Source: Rhizobium leguminosarum (GTDB taxonomy: Bacteria; Pseudomonadota; Alphaproteobacteria; Rhizobiales; Rhizobiaceae). Taken from it: DNA of 64,000 nucleotides. The stretch spans positions 868,001 through 932,000 of the forward strand of contig NZ_CP025013.1 of the NCBI RefSeq assembly GCF_002953715.1, read 5' to 3'. The translations under genes were made by a program, and so were the position numbers. The notes under the pieces are model-generated. The model ran no database searches. It was given only the letters and a program-made list of their open reading frames with translations, and was not told the DNA's origin. Position 1 is the first letter of the stretch. Each line of letters starts with the position of its first letter. Below are positions 1 through 8,112 of this stretch, in pieces.

Positions 1-1
1 G

Positions 2-358
2 GATCAGCGCTCGGACGCAAGGAGCGGCGACATTCTGCGCGCCAGCCTGGCCGAAATCTTCCCGCAGCTTGCCGGTGTCGAGATCGACTATTGCTGGGGC
101 GGGCTTGTCGACATGACCAAGGACCGCTATCCGCGCGCCGGCTATGTCGATGGTGTCTGGTATGCCATGGGCTATTCCGGCCACGGCGCCCAGCTCTCCA
201 CCCATCTCGGCATGATCATCGCCGACGCCATCCTGGGGAAGGCCGACCGTAACCCGATCAAGGGGCTCGACTGGCCGGCCGTCCCCGGCCACTTCGGCAA
301 ACCGTGGTTCCTGCCGCTGGTCGGGCTTTACTACAAGACGCTCGACCGCTTCCAGTAG
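2..358 (+). CDS. FAD-dependent amine oxidoreductase, C-terminal part
   Basis: Only the last 118 codons are in the window; the frame is open from base 2 to the TAG at 356-358. The residues MGYSGHGAQLSTHLG followed by a short C-terminal tail match the end of DAO-family flavoproteins such as gamma-glutamylputrescine oxidase (PuuB), where this segment closes the FAD site. The family oxidises a C-N bond, giving an aldehyde, ammonia and hydrogen peroxide. An amine substrate would suit the agmatinase operon that follows, but the substrate cannot be read from this fragment. It converges on the LysR gene, about 100 bp away, with no clear terminator between them. Confidence 0.75.
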   Translation, partial: DQRSDARSGDILRASLAEIFPQLAGVEIDYCWGGLVDMTKDRYPRAGYVDGVWYAMGYSGHGAQLSTHLGMIIADAILGKADRNPIKGLDWPAVPGHFGKPWFLPLVGLYYKTLDRFQ

Positions 359-458
359 GCCTGATCGATCCAAAGCTGCGGGGCGACAGCTGTGTCTGCG
401 AAACCGTGAACAACCTATCGCCAATCCTTAACCGGGGGATTGGGCGTAAACCCTATAG

Positions 459-1397
459 CTACACCACGCTCCCCGCAGCAGGAGATTGCCTCTTGTGCAA
501 GGATTCGGAGGCAATGCCTGCCAGTTCGCGGATGAAGAAGTCGAGGATGGTCGAGGGTTTTTCTGCGGAGCGCGTGGCTATGACGAATGTGGAGTGAATT
601 CGAGTTTCGTCCGGCATAAGTGGCCGGAAGGAACCCTTCTGAACCCAGTCGCGTGCATAGTGGTCCGGCAAGTAACCGAGATAGTGTCCCGACATGATGA
701 ACATGGCTTGGGCCTCCATATTGGAGGCTGCAGAGCGAGCTCGTGCCTGCGGAAAGAATTGCAATTCACGCATGTTGGCGTATGGCCGCACAACGAAATC
801 GAAAGATTCGATGTGTTCTATCGTCAACCCGGCCTCCACTTGCTTGAAGAGTGGGTGACCTCGAGCGCAGTAGAGTGAATGGATTTCCTCCCGAAATCGG
901 GAGAGCTTCAGACCCTGATAGGGTTGCGTTTCCGGCAGAAGCGCGATGTCGAGTCCGCCGTTGGCGATTTCGGAAAGCAATGCATCCGGAGAGTCGATTG
1001 CCAGTTCAATGCGGGCTTCCGGGGCCCTCTCACTAATGCGAGCGATCACCCGGTGGATCGGCAGGTCGCTGTCAGTGATGGTGTTGTCGACCAGGCCAAG
1101 CCTCAGTGTGCCGGTGATCCGGTTTTTGAGCGTGCCAATGTCGCTCTCGAAGGCATTAAGAGCCAGAAAAAGCCCTTTCGATCGCTCGTGTACGATGACG
1201 CCACGATCCGTCAGCTCGAAACCTGAGCGGCCGCGTCGGCACAGCTTGAAACCCAAGCGATCTTCCAGAGCCTTGATATGGAAGCTGATGGCGGACTGGC
1301 TGACGCCGAGCGCGATTTGTGCGCCGAGAAAACTCTTATGCTCCACGACTGAGCGAAACACCGTCAAGGAGCGGAGGTCGGATTGAGCCAGTAGCAT
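459..1397 (-). CDS. LysR-family transcriptional regulator
   Basis: 312 residues, the usual LysR length. An N-terminal winged helix-turn-helix (about residues 8-66, containing VSQSAISFHIKALEDRLG) is followed by a LysR substrate-binding domain from about residue 93. It is transcribed away from the ABC/agmatinase operon that starts at 1525, and the 127-bp gap holds a T-N11-A inverted repeat, the usual LysR operator form. The arrangement implies control of that operon with the imported guanidino or amino compound, or a product of it, as co-inducer. That role is inferred from position; the ligand is unknown. Confidence 0.9.
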   Translation of the reverse strand: MLLAQSDLRSLTVFRSVVEHKSFLGAQIALGVSQSAISFHIKALEDRLGFKLCRRGRSGFELTDRGVIVHERSKGLFLALNAFESDIGTLKNRITGTLRLGLVDNTITDSDLPIHRVIARISERAPEARIELAIDSPDALLSEIANGGLDIALLPETQPYQGLKLSRFREEIHSLYCARGHPLFKQVEAGLTIEHIESFDFVVRPYANMRELQFFPQARARSAASNMEAQAMFIMSGHYLGYLPDHYARDWVQKGSFRPLMPDETRIHSTFVIATRSAEKPSTILDFFIRELAGIASESLHKRQSPAAGSVV

Positions 1398-1406
1398 CTG
1401 CTTTCC

Positions 1407-1429
1407 TTACATTAATAATTCTGATGTAA
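1407..1429. promoter_or_regulatory. Putative LysR operator (T-N11-A inverted repeat)
   Basis: TTACAT, 11 nt, ATGTAA: a perfect 6-bp inverted repeat with the spacing typical of LysR recognition sites. It sits between the divergent LysR gene (start 1397) and the ABC transporter operon (start 1525), in a locally AT-rich stretch. Seen directly; its use by this LysR is inferred. Confidence 0.6.
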
Positions 1430-1524
1430 ACTCCATTAATTTCCTATTTTTCTGCGCTATTGTCCATGCTTTCCTCTTCGTCGGAGATCACGAAGCGATC
1501 CCGAAGAAACAGGGGAACGAGACT

Positions 1525-2370
1525 ATGAAAGCCATTCGGAATTCGAAAATTCTTCTGGTGGGCGCCGTGCTTGCTATCGCCATGGCTGCGCCAGTCGCGC
1601 ACGCGGCCGACCTGCTCGACAAAATCAAGGCCGCGAAGGTTTTCACCGTTGCCACCGAGGCACGTTTTGCGCCGTTCGAATTTGTCGAAGACGGGAAGAT
1701 CGTTGGCTATTCCGCCGACATCATGGACGAAGTCATGAAAGAGCTGCCAGGAGTCGAGCTGAAGCGACTCGATCTGCCCTGGCAGGGTATCCTGCCTGGT
1801 CTTGCTGCTAGCCGCTTCGATTTCGTCGTCACCTCGGTCACGGTCACGCCGGAGCGAATGAAGGCTTATCATCTTTCTGTACCGATCGCGGATGCCACGA
1901 TGGCTGTCCTAAAACGAAAGGGCGATGCCGAGATCGCCAAGCCGGAAGATATTGCCGGCAAACCAGTCGGTTCACAGGCGGGTTCCGCCCAACTCGCGGC
2001 GCTTGAGGCACTCGCGACGGAACTGAAAGCTGCCGGTAAGGGCGATGTAACCGTTTCAACCTATACCGACTTCTCCGAAGCCTATGCGGACCTTGCCGCG
2101 GGTCGCATCCACGCCGTCGTCAACTCATTGCCAAACCTGCTTGAAGCGGCGCGTCAGCGGCCGGATATCTTCGAAGTCGTGCTGCCCACCTTCGGACCGA
2201 AGACCTATTTCTCATGGGCCGGCCGCAACGACGCCGACAGCGCCTCGCTCAACGCGCTGATCGATGCGGAACTCCTCAAGCTCAACAAATCCGGCAAGCT
2301 TGCCGAACTGCAGAAAAAGTGGTTTGGCGCCCCGATGGAACTGCCGGAAGCGCTTCCCGCCACTGAGTGA
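1525..2370 (+). CDS. ABC transporter substrate-binding protein, polar amino-acid type
   Basis: 281 residues with a clear Sec signal peptide (positive start, hydrophobic run, VAHA cleavage region near residue 27) and the family-3 solute-binding fold; the motif TEARFAPFEFVEDGKIVGY is the classic start of lobe 1. It would bind a cationic or polar amino compound in the periplasm and hand it to the two permeases encoded next. It is first in a five-gene operon ending in an agmatinase-family hydrolase, so a guanidino compound (agmatine, guanidinobutyrate or similar) is the likely ligand. That ligand is inference from context. Confidence 0.9.
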   Translation: MKAIRNSKILLVGAVLAIAMAAPVAHAADLLDKIKAAKVFTVATEARFAPFEFVEDGKIVGYSADIMDEVMKELPGVELKRLDLPWQGILPGLAASRFDFVVTSVTVTPERMKAYHLSVPIADATMAVLKRKGDAEIAKPEDIAGKPVGSQAGSAQLAALEALATELKAAGKGDVTVSTYTDFSEAYADLAAGRIHAVVNSLPNLLEAARQRPDIFEVVLPTFGPKTYFSWAGRNDADSASLNALIDAELLKLNKSGKLAELQKKWFGAPMELPEALPATE

Positions 2371-2391
2371 AGGGTAAGGGGAGAACCGGTC

Positions 2392-3045
2392 ATGGACAGG
2401 ATACTGGCGGACGTCTGGCCGGCTCTTCTCAATGGTCTCTTCACCACGGTCACGGTCAGCTTTTCGGCGCTTCTGCTCGGCGGGCCGCTGGCTGTGCTGC
2501 TTGCAGCCGCCTCGCGCGGCGGTCGGCTGCCGCGTGCCGTAGCGGGGCTGTATGTCTCGTTCTGGCGTGGCACGCCGATTCTCGTCCAGCTTCTCGTCGT
2601 CTTCTATCTGCTGCCGTTTCTCGGCCTGGAACTGGAGCCACCAGTCGCCTCCACCTTGGCGCTGGCGCTTAACACCGCGGCTTTCCAATCGGAAATCTAC
2701 CGTGCCGGGCTGCTGGCGGTGCCGAGAGGTGAGATTGAGGCGGCCAAAATGCTTGGCTTGACGGCGGCTCAAACCTTCTTGCGCATCGAGGTGCCGCAAG
2801 CTGTGCGCAAGATGCTGCCGGCGCTTGTCGGAGAAATGCAGGCGCTGGTGAAGAATTCGTCCCTGGTTTCAGTTATCGCGGTTATGGACGTCACCCGCAG
2901 GGCACAACAAGTCGCGGCTTCTACGTTCCGTCCGTTGGAGGCCTATGCCTCCGCTCTCCTGCTGTATGTGGGAATTGGCGCGGTTCTGGCCGGTATTGGT
3001 CTTCTGGTGGAGCGCCGCCTGACCCAAGGGGCCAGACAACGATGA
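2392..3045 (+). CDS. ABC transporter permease, polar amino-acid type (HisM/GlnP family)
   Basis: 217 residues with about five membrane spans and the cytoplasmic EAA loop (EAAKMLGLTAAQTFLRIEVP) that contacts the ATPase. It starts 21 bp after the binding-protein gene behind a GGGGAG ribosome site, and its stop overlaps the start of the second permease by four bases, so the two are translationally coupled. Together they should form the heteromeric channel of an importer of the His/Glu/Gln type. Confidence 0.9.
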   Translation: MDRILADVWPALLNGLFTTVTVSFSALLLGGPLAVLLAAASRGGRLPRAVAGLYVSFWRGTPILVQLLVVFYLLPFLGLELEPPVASTLALALNTAAFQSEIYRAGLLAVPRGEIEAAKMLGLTAAQTFLRIEVPQAVRKMLPALVGEMQALVKNSSLVSVIAVMDVTRRAQQVAASTFRPLEAYASALLLYVGIGAVLAGIGLLVERRLTQGARQR

Positions 3046-3689
3046 TCGGCTTTTTCAATGATCTTCCGTTTTATCTCTCCGGTCTTGCAACCACGGCCGC
3101 CGTTTCGGTTCTCGGAATTTGCATTGCCGTTCTGGTCGGCGTCTTGCTGGCATTGTCCCTTCGCAGCCGCTTGCGGTTCCTGTCCCTGACGGTCAGGGTC
3201 TATGTCGAATTCGCCCGTGGCGCACCTCTGGCACTGGTGCTCTTCCTTCTATACTACGGCGGCCCGCAATTCGGTTTGGTGCTCAGTCCCTATGTCACCG
3301 GCATTGTCGGTCTCGGTCTTTATGGCGCGGGGCCCTTCGCGGAAATTTTCCGGGCTGGGCTCGATGCGGTGCCGAAGGGCGAATGCGAGGCGGCCGCTAT
3401 GCTCGGCCTCACACCCGGCCAGGCGCTCCTGCATGTGGAACTGCCGCAGGCGATAAAATTGACGCTTCCGCCCTCCGTCGGGCAGGCGATCAATCTGGTG
3501 AAGGAATCTGCTGTTCTGTCCGTCATCACACTCGGTGAACTGACAAAGGTTGCAGGAACAATCAGTTCCATCAGTTTCGCGGTCGTCACTCCCTACCTCA
3601 CCGTCGCTCTGCTTTATTGGGCGCTCGTCGAAACCATTGCGCGGCTCGGCTTAAACGCAGAGCGCCGCCTTGCAGCGAAAGGCTCCTGA
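3042..3689 (+). CDS. ABC transporter permease, polar amino-acid type
   Basis: 215 residues, same family as the preceding gene, with its own EAA loop (ECEAAAMLGLTPGQALLHVE) and about five hydrophobic segments. The ATG overlaps the previous stop codon (ATGA). It supplies the second half of the membrane channel. The ATPase gene starts one base after its stop, so stoichiometric translation of the transporter is likely. Confidence 0.9.
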   Translation: MIGFFNDLPFYLSGLATTAAVSVLGICIAVLVGVLLALSLRSRLRFLSLTVRVYVEFARGAPLALVLFLLYYGGPQFGLVLSPYVTGIVGLGLYGAGPFAEIFRAGLDAVPKGECEAAAMLGLTPGQALLHVELPQAIKLTLPPSVGQAINLVKESAVLSVITLGELTKVAGTISSISFAVVTPYLTVALLYWALVETIARLGLNAERRLAAKGS

Positions 3690-3690
3690 C

Positions 3691-4473
3691 ATGACGGCAA
3701 GACCGGCGGCGATATCGGTTCGCGGACTTGAGAAACGCTTCGGCGAAAAAACGGTACTGAACGGTATCGATCTTGATATTCATGCCGGCGATGTCGCTTG
3801 CATCATCGGTCCCTCCGGCTCGGGCAAGAGCACGCTCCTGCGTTCCATCGCCTTTCTTGATCCTTACGACGCCGGCGAGGTGAATGTGTTCGGCCGGATG
3901 ATGGGCTGGCGGGAAACGCCCCTGGCGCGCGAACGTGCCGGCGCGAAGGAGCTAGCCGACGTCCGACGTCCACTTGGCATGGTATTCCAGCATTTCCATC
4001 TCTGGCCGCATATGAACGTGCTCGACAACGTGACACTTGCGCTCCGGCTCGTCCACCGCGTCCCTCGCGCCGAGGCAGAAGAAACCGGACATGCGGCGCT
4101 AGCCAAGGTGGGGCTCGCAGCTTTCGCCGACCGTCGTCCCGAAAGTCTTTCCGGTGGGCAGAAGCAGCGCGTGGCAATCGCCCGAGCGCTTGCCGTGAAA
4201 CCGAAAGTGATGCTGTTCGACGAGCCGACCTCGGCGCTGGACCCGGAACTGGTGGGCGAGGTGCTCTCGGTCATGAGAGCGCTCGCTGCCGAAGGCATGA
4301 CCATGCTCATCGTCACGCATGAAATGGGATTTGCCGCTCACGCGGCCAACCGCGTCGTCTTCATGGATGGCGGACGCATTGTTGAGGAAGGCTCGCCGCA
4401 AACGCTTTTCGCAGCGCCAAAGAGCGAGCGCCTTTCGCAATTCCTGCAAACCTGGCGCGAACGCGCATTTTGA
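3691..4473 (+). CDS. ABC transporter ATP-binding protein, polar amino-acid type
   Basis: 260 residues from the ATG at 3691. Walker A GPSGSGKS lies at about residues 40-47, followed by a Q-loop, the signature LSGGQKQRVAIARAL, Walker B VMLFDEPTSALDPE and the switch histidine in VTHEMGFA. This is the full domain set of an amino-acid importer ATPase. An upstream in-frame ATG at 3670 would overlap the permease gene by 20 bases; 3691 is preferred because AAAGG lies about 8 bases ahead. It energises the two permeases encoded just upstream. Confidence 0.92.
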   Translation: MTARPAAISVRGLEKRFGEKTVLNGIDLDIHAGDVACIIGPSGSGKSTLLRSIAFLDPYDAGEVNVFGRMMGWRETPLARERAGAKELADVRRPLGMVFQHFHLWPHMNVLDNVTLALRLVHRVPRAEAEETGHAALAKVGLAAFADRRPESLSGGQKQRVAIARALAVKPKVMLFDEPTSALDPELVGEVLSVMRALAAEGMTMLIVTHEMGFAAHAANRVVFMDGGRIVEEGSPQTLFAAPKSERLSQFLQTWRERAF

Positions 4474-4492
4474 TATCTTGAAAGGAAGACCC

Positions 4493-5443
4493 ATGGCTGC
4501 TCACGGTTACAACACCGGCCGGCTGAATCTACCATTCGTCGGCATTTCCACCTTCGCCAAGAGTCCCTATGTCGAGAACTGGGACGCGATCGACGCCGAT
4601 GTCGCAATCCTCGGAGCGCCCTTCGACTTCGGTACGCAATGGCGCTCCGGCGCCCGCTTCGGGCCGCGCGGCATCCGGGAGGCTTCCACATTGTTTTCTT
4701 TCGGCCATGCCGGAGCCTACGATCACGAAGATGACGTCACCTATCTCGAAAATGTCAGGATCGTAGACATAGGCGACGCCGACATCGTGCACACCGACAC
4801 GATGACGAGCCACGCGAATATCGAGTTCGGTGTTCGCAAGATCCTTGTGGCGGGGGCGCTCCCCGTCGTACTCGGCGGTGACCACTCCATCAACATTCCC
4901 TGTATCAATGCTTTCAGCGATCAGGAGCCCATTCATTTGGTGCAGTTCGATGCCCATCTCGATTTCGTCGATGAGCGTCACGGCGTCCGCTATGGTCACG
5001 GCAGCCCGATGCGCCGTGCCTCGGAAAAGCCGTGGGTTACAGGCATGACGCAACTCGGGATCCGCAACGTCTCCTCCACCGCTAAGGAAGGCTATGACTA
5101 TGCCCGAGCGCATGGATCGGAAATCCTCTCCGTTCGGCAAATCCGCAAGCTCGGCGTGGAAAATGTGCTGGAGCGCATTCCTGCGGGAAAGCGCTATTAT
5201 CTCTCCATCGACATCGATGGTTTCGATCCTTCAATCGCGCCTGGCACCGGCACGCCGAGCCACGGCGGCTTCATCTACTACGAGGTTCTGGAACTGATCG
5301 CAGGGTTAGCGAAGCGCGGCAAGATCGTCGGCATCGATCTGGTCGAAGTCGCGCCCGACTACGACCATACCGGCTCGACGGCTATCCTCGCCGCCCAGAT
5401 TCTGCTCAATACCATCGGTCGCATCTTCGCGGTTAGCAGTTAA
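4493..5443 (+). CDS. speB: Agmatinase/ureohydrolase family protein
   Basis: 316 residues from the ATG at 4493, which follows AAAGGAAG by a few bases. All three manganese-binding motifs of ureohydrolases are present: LGGDHSI, QFDAHLD and SIDIDGFDPSIAPG. Members hydrolyse a guanidino group to urea and an amine; agmatine to putrescine is the best known case, but guanidinobutyrate or guanidinopropionate hydrolases look the same at this level. Being last in the ABC operon, it probably attacks the imported compound. A succinate-semialdehyde dehydrogenase-like gene converges from downstream, which would suit a route through 4-aminobutyrate. Confidence 0.85.
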   Translation: MAAHGYNTGRLNLPFVGISTFAKSPYVENWDAIDADVAILGAPFDFGTQWRSGARFGPRGIREASTLFSFGHAGAYDHEDDVTYLENVRIVDIGDADIVHTDTMTSHANIEFGVRKILVAGALPVVLGGDHSINIPCINAFSDQEPIHLVQFDAHLDFVDERHGVRYGHGSPMRRASEKPWVTGMTQLGIRNVSSTAKEGYDYARAHGSEILSVRQIRKLGVENVLERIPAGKRYYLSIDIDGFDPSIAPGTGTPSHGGFIYYEVLELIAGLAKRGKIVGIDLVEVAPDYDHTGSTAILAAQILLNTIGRIFAVSS

Positions 5444-5532
5444 GCTCAGCAGTGAATGCCGCTTTGCGAAACTCCTGTCTTTTCCTGTGCGTAGCGGCAA
5501 GCTCCCATTCATATGGCAAAAATTGTAGCTTC

Positions 5533-5574
5533 GAGCCGACTGGGCTTAGTAGCGGGCGGCCGCCTTGTCGGCTC
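5533..5574. terminator. Weak inverted repeat between convergent genes
   Basis: GAGCCGAC at 5533-5540 and GTCGGCTC at 5567-5574 form a perfect 8-bp stem with a 26-nt loop that itself contains a GC-rich palindrome; a pyrimidine-rich stretch follows on the plus strand. It lies between the agmatinase gene and the convergent aldehyde dehydrogenase gene. The long loop makes a terminator role uncertain. Confidence 0.3.
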
Positions 5575-5586
5575 TCCTCTCCTCTC

Positions 5587-7056
5587 TTAGGCGAGCCCGC
5601 CGATGTGGAAGCTCTTCATTTCCAGATATTCGTCGATGCCGCATTGGGCGCCTTCGCGGCCGAGGCCGGACTGCTTGACGCCGCCAAAGGGGGCGACCTC
5701 GGTCGAAATGGCCCCCGTGTTCAGGCCGAGCATCCCGAATTCGAGCGCTTCGGCGACCCGCCAGGAGCGTTTCAGGCTCTCGGTGTAGAAATAGGCCGCA
5801 AGGCCGAAGGGCGTGGCGTTGGCGATGCGGATCGCCTCTTCCTCGTTGTCGAAACGGAAAAGCGGGGCAACGGGTCCGAAGGTCTCTTCGCTGGCAAGCT
5901 GCATCTCGGTCGTCGCGCCGCCGAGCACCATCGGCACCGCATATTGATCGCCTTCAGGCACGGAACCCGCGGTTGCGAGGATGCTTGCTCCCTTTTCCAC
6001 CGCATCGTCGACATGACGCTTGATCTTCTCGATCGCCGCCTTGTTGATCATCGGCCCGATATCGGTGCCGGCATCCGTGCCGGCCCCGACCTTCATGGCC
6101 GATACGCGTGCGGAAAGTTTGGCGGCAAAGGCCTCGTAGACGCCGGACTGGACGAGAAGGCGATTGGCGCAGACACAGGTCTGCCCGCCATTGCGGAATT
6201 TCGATGCGATTGCGCCTTCCACGGCAAGATCGAGATCGGCATCGTCGAAGACGATGAACGGCGCGTTGCCGCCGAGTTCGAGACTGAGCCGCTTGACGCT
6301 GTCGGCCGCGCCGCGCATCAGCAGCGAGCCGACCCGGGTGGAGCCGGTGAAAGAGATCTTGCGGACGGTCTGGTTCGCCATCAGTTCGTCGCCGATGCCG
6401 GCCGGCATGCCGGTGACGATATTGATCACCCCCTTCGGGATGCCGGCGCGCTCCGCCAATACGCCGAGCGCCAACGCCGAATAAGGGGTGAGGTCCGATG
6501 GCTTGATGACGACCGTGCAGCCTGCGGCGAGTGCCGGCCCGACCTTGCGGGTGATCATCGCATTCGGAAAATTCCACGGCGTGATGATCGCCGACACGCC
6601 GACAGGCTCCTTCAGAACGACGATCCGCCGATCCGCCGTCGGCGAGGGAATGGTCGTTCCGCCGATGCGGCGCGCCTCCTCGGAGAACCATTTGATGAAC
6701 GAGGCGCCGTAGCGGATTTCGCCGCGCGCTTCCGTCAGCGGCTTGCCCTGCTCACGGGTGAGGATCAACGCCAGATCCTCAATATTGTCGAGCATCAGAT
6801 CATGCCAGGCTTCCAGCAATGCGCCGCGCTCGGCATTGGTCTTTGCACGCCATGGACCGAAGGCCTTTTCCGCCGCGGCGATTGCCGCTCTGGTATCGGC
6901 TCCGTCCATGTCGGGCACCGTGCCCAGCACATGCTGCGTCGCCGGATCGATCACCTCGATCGTACGTCCGGCTGCTGCCCCAAGCCATTCTCCGTCGATC
7001 AGCCCTTGCTGACGAAACAGGCCGCTGTCCTTCAATCCGTTCATTCTGTTCTCCAT
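5587..7056 (-). CDS. gabD: NAD(P)-dependent succinate-semialdehyde dehydrogenase family protein
   Basis: 489 residues, full length for the aldehyde dehydrogenase superfamily. The general-base glutamate lies in LELGGNAPFIVFDDADLD and the nucleophilic cysteine in NGGQTCVCANRLLV; the MITRKVGPALAAGCT segment is typical of GabD. The expected reaction is succinate semialdehyde to succinate, the last step of 4-aminobutyrate breakdown; related aldehydes cannot be excluded. It is the distal gene of a leftward cluster, three bases after the isocitrate/tartrate dehydrogenase-like gene. The long open frame on the opposite strand across it is a GC-rich shadow. Confidence 0.85.
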   Translation of the reverse strand: MENRMNGLKDSGLFRQQGLIDGEWLGAAAGRTIEVIDPATQHVLGTVPDMDGADTRAAIAAAEKAFGPWRAKTNAERGALLEAWHDLMLDNIEDLALILTREQGKPLTEARGEIRYGASFIKWFSEEARRIGGTTIPSPTADRRIVVLKEPVGVSAIITPWNFPNAMITRKVGPALAAGCTVVIKPSDLTPYSALALGVLAERAGIPKGVINIVTGMPAGIGDELMANQTVRKISFTGSTRVGSLLMRGAADSVKRLSLELGGNAPFIVFDDADLDLAVEGAIASKFRNGGQTCVCANRLLVQSGVYEAFAAKLSARVSAMKVGAGTDAGTDIGPMINKAAIEKIKRHVDDAVEKGASILATAGSVPEGDQYAVPMVLGGATTEMQLASEETFGPVAPLFRFDNEEEAIRIANATPFGLAAYFYTESLKRSWRVAEALEFGMLGLNTGAISTEVAPFGGVKQSGLGREGAQCGIDEYLEMKSFHIGGLA

Positions 7057-7059
7057 TGA

Positions 7060-8103
7060 TCAGCCAAGTGCCGAAAGCACCGATGCCGTGATCGCGTCGG
7101 TCTTGTCCTTGCCGGGAATTGCGCCGATGCCGCGTGCCGTCGTCGCCTCGATTGATGCCATCACCCTTGCGGCTGCGGCCTGTTCTCCCAAATGCTCCAG
7201 CATCATCGCGCCCGACCAGATGGCGGCGATCGGATTGGCGATGCCGAGATGAGCGATATCGGGCGCGGAGCCGTGGACCGGTTCGAACATCGATGGCGCC
7301 GAGCGATCGGGATTGATATTGGCGGAGGCTGCAAAGCCGAGCCCGCCCTGGATGGCGGCGCCGAGGTCGGTCAGGATATCGCCGAACAGGTTGGAAGCGA
7401 CCACGACGTCGAGACTATCAGGCGCCATGACCATGCGGGCGGCCATCGCGTCGATATGGTAGCTGGTCACCTCGACATCGGGATATTCCGCAGAAAGCCT
7501 CTGGGTGATCTCGTCCCAGAAGACCATCGAATATTTCTGCGCGTTGGACTTCGTCACCGAGGCAAGCTTGCCGCGTCGTGTCCGCGCCTGCTCGAAGCCG
7601 AAACGGAGGATGCGTTCGACCCCCGTGCGGGTGAAGATCGAGGTCTCCACAGCCACCTCATTGTCGGTGCCCTGGTGGACGCGGCCACCGGCGCCGGAAT
7701 ATTCGCCCTCTGTATTTTCGCGAATGCAGAGGATATCGAAGCCGTCAGCCCTCAGCGGCCCCTGCACACCCGGCAGCAGCCGGTGCGGGCGGATATTGGC
7801 ATATTGCACGAAAGCCTTGCGGATCGGCAGCAGAAGTCCGTGCAGTGACACGGAATCCGGTACTTTACGAGGCCAGCCGACGGCACCGAGCAGGATGGCA
7901 TCGAAGGGTCTGAGCGTTTCGATGCCGTCGGCGGGCATCATGCTGCCGTTCTCCAGATAGTAGTCGCAGGACCAGGGGTAGCTGGTTGCATCCAGAGAAA
8001 ATCCGTTCAGGCTAGCTGCCTTTTCGAGCACGGCCCAGGCTGCTGCCGTCACGTCGCGGCCGATCCCGTCTCCGGGCAGAAGGGCGATCTTGTAGGTTTT
8101 CAT
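7060..8103 (-). CDS. Tartrate/D-malate dehydrogenase (isocitrate/isopropylmalate DH family)
   Basis: 347 residues. The start LLPGDGIGRDV is the typical N-terminus of the beta-decarboxylating dehydrogenases; ENTEGEYSGAGG and KSNAQKYSMVFWDEI are substrate-site motifs. Features such as WPRKVPDSVSLHGLLLPIRK resemble tartrate dehydrogenase/D-malate decarboxylase (TtuC, DmlA) more than LeuB or Icd. Expected reaction: NAD-dependent oxidation, with or without decarboxylation, of a 2-hydroxydicarboxylate. It sits between two aldehyde dehydrogenase genes on the same strand with gaps under 10 bp, so co-expression is likely. Confidence 0.82.
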   Translation of the reverse strand: MKTYKIALLPGDGIGRDVTAAAWAVLEKAASLNGFSLDATSYPWSCDYYLENGSMMPADGIETLRPFDAILLGAVGWPRKVPDSVSLHGLLLPIRKAFVQYANIRPHRLLPGVQGPLRADGFDILCIRENTEGEYSGAGGRVHQGTDNEVAVETSIFTRTGVERILRFGFEQARTRRGKLASVTKSNAQKYSMVFWDEITQRLSAEYPDVEVTSYHIDAMAARMVMAPDSLDVVVASNLFGDILTDLGAAIQGGLGFAASANINPDRSAPSMFEPVHGSAPDIAHLGIANPIAAIWSGAMMLEHLGEQAAAARVMASIEATTARGIGAIPGKDKTDAITASVLSALG

Positions 8104-8112
8104 CGCAGGTCC

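Noticed and set aside
5452..7059. 535-codon open frame antisense to the aldehyde dehydrogenase gene
   Set aside because: It mirrors the minus-strand gene, which has complete catalytic motifs. Long antisense frames are expected in GC-rich DNA, and this one shows no domain.
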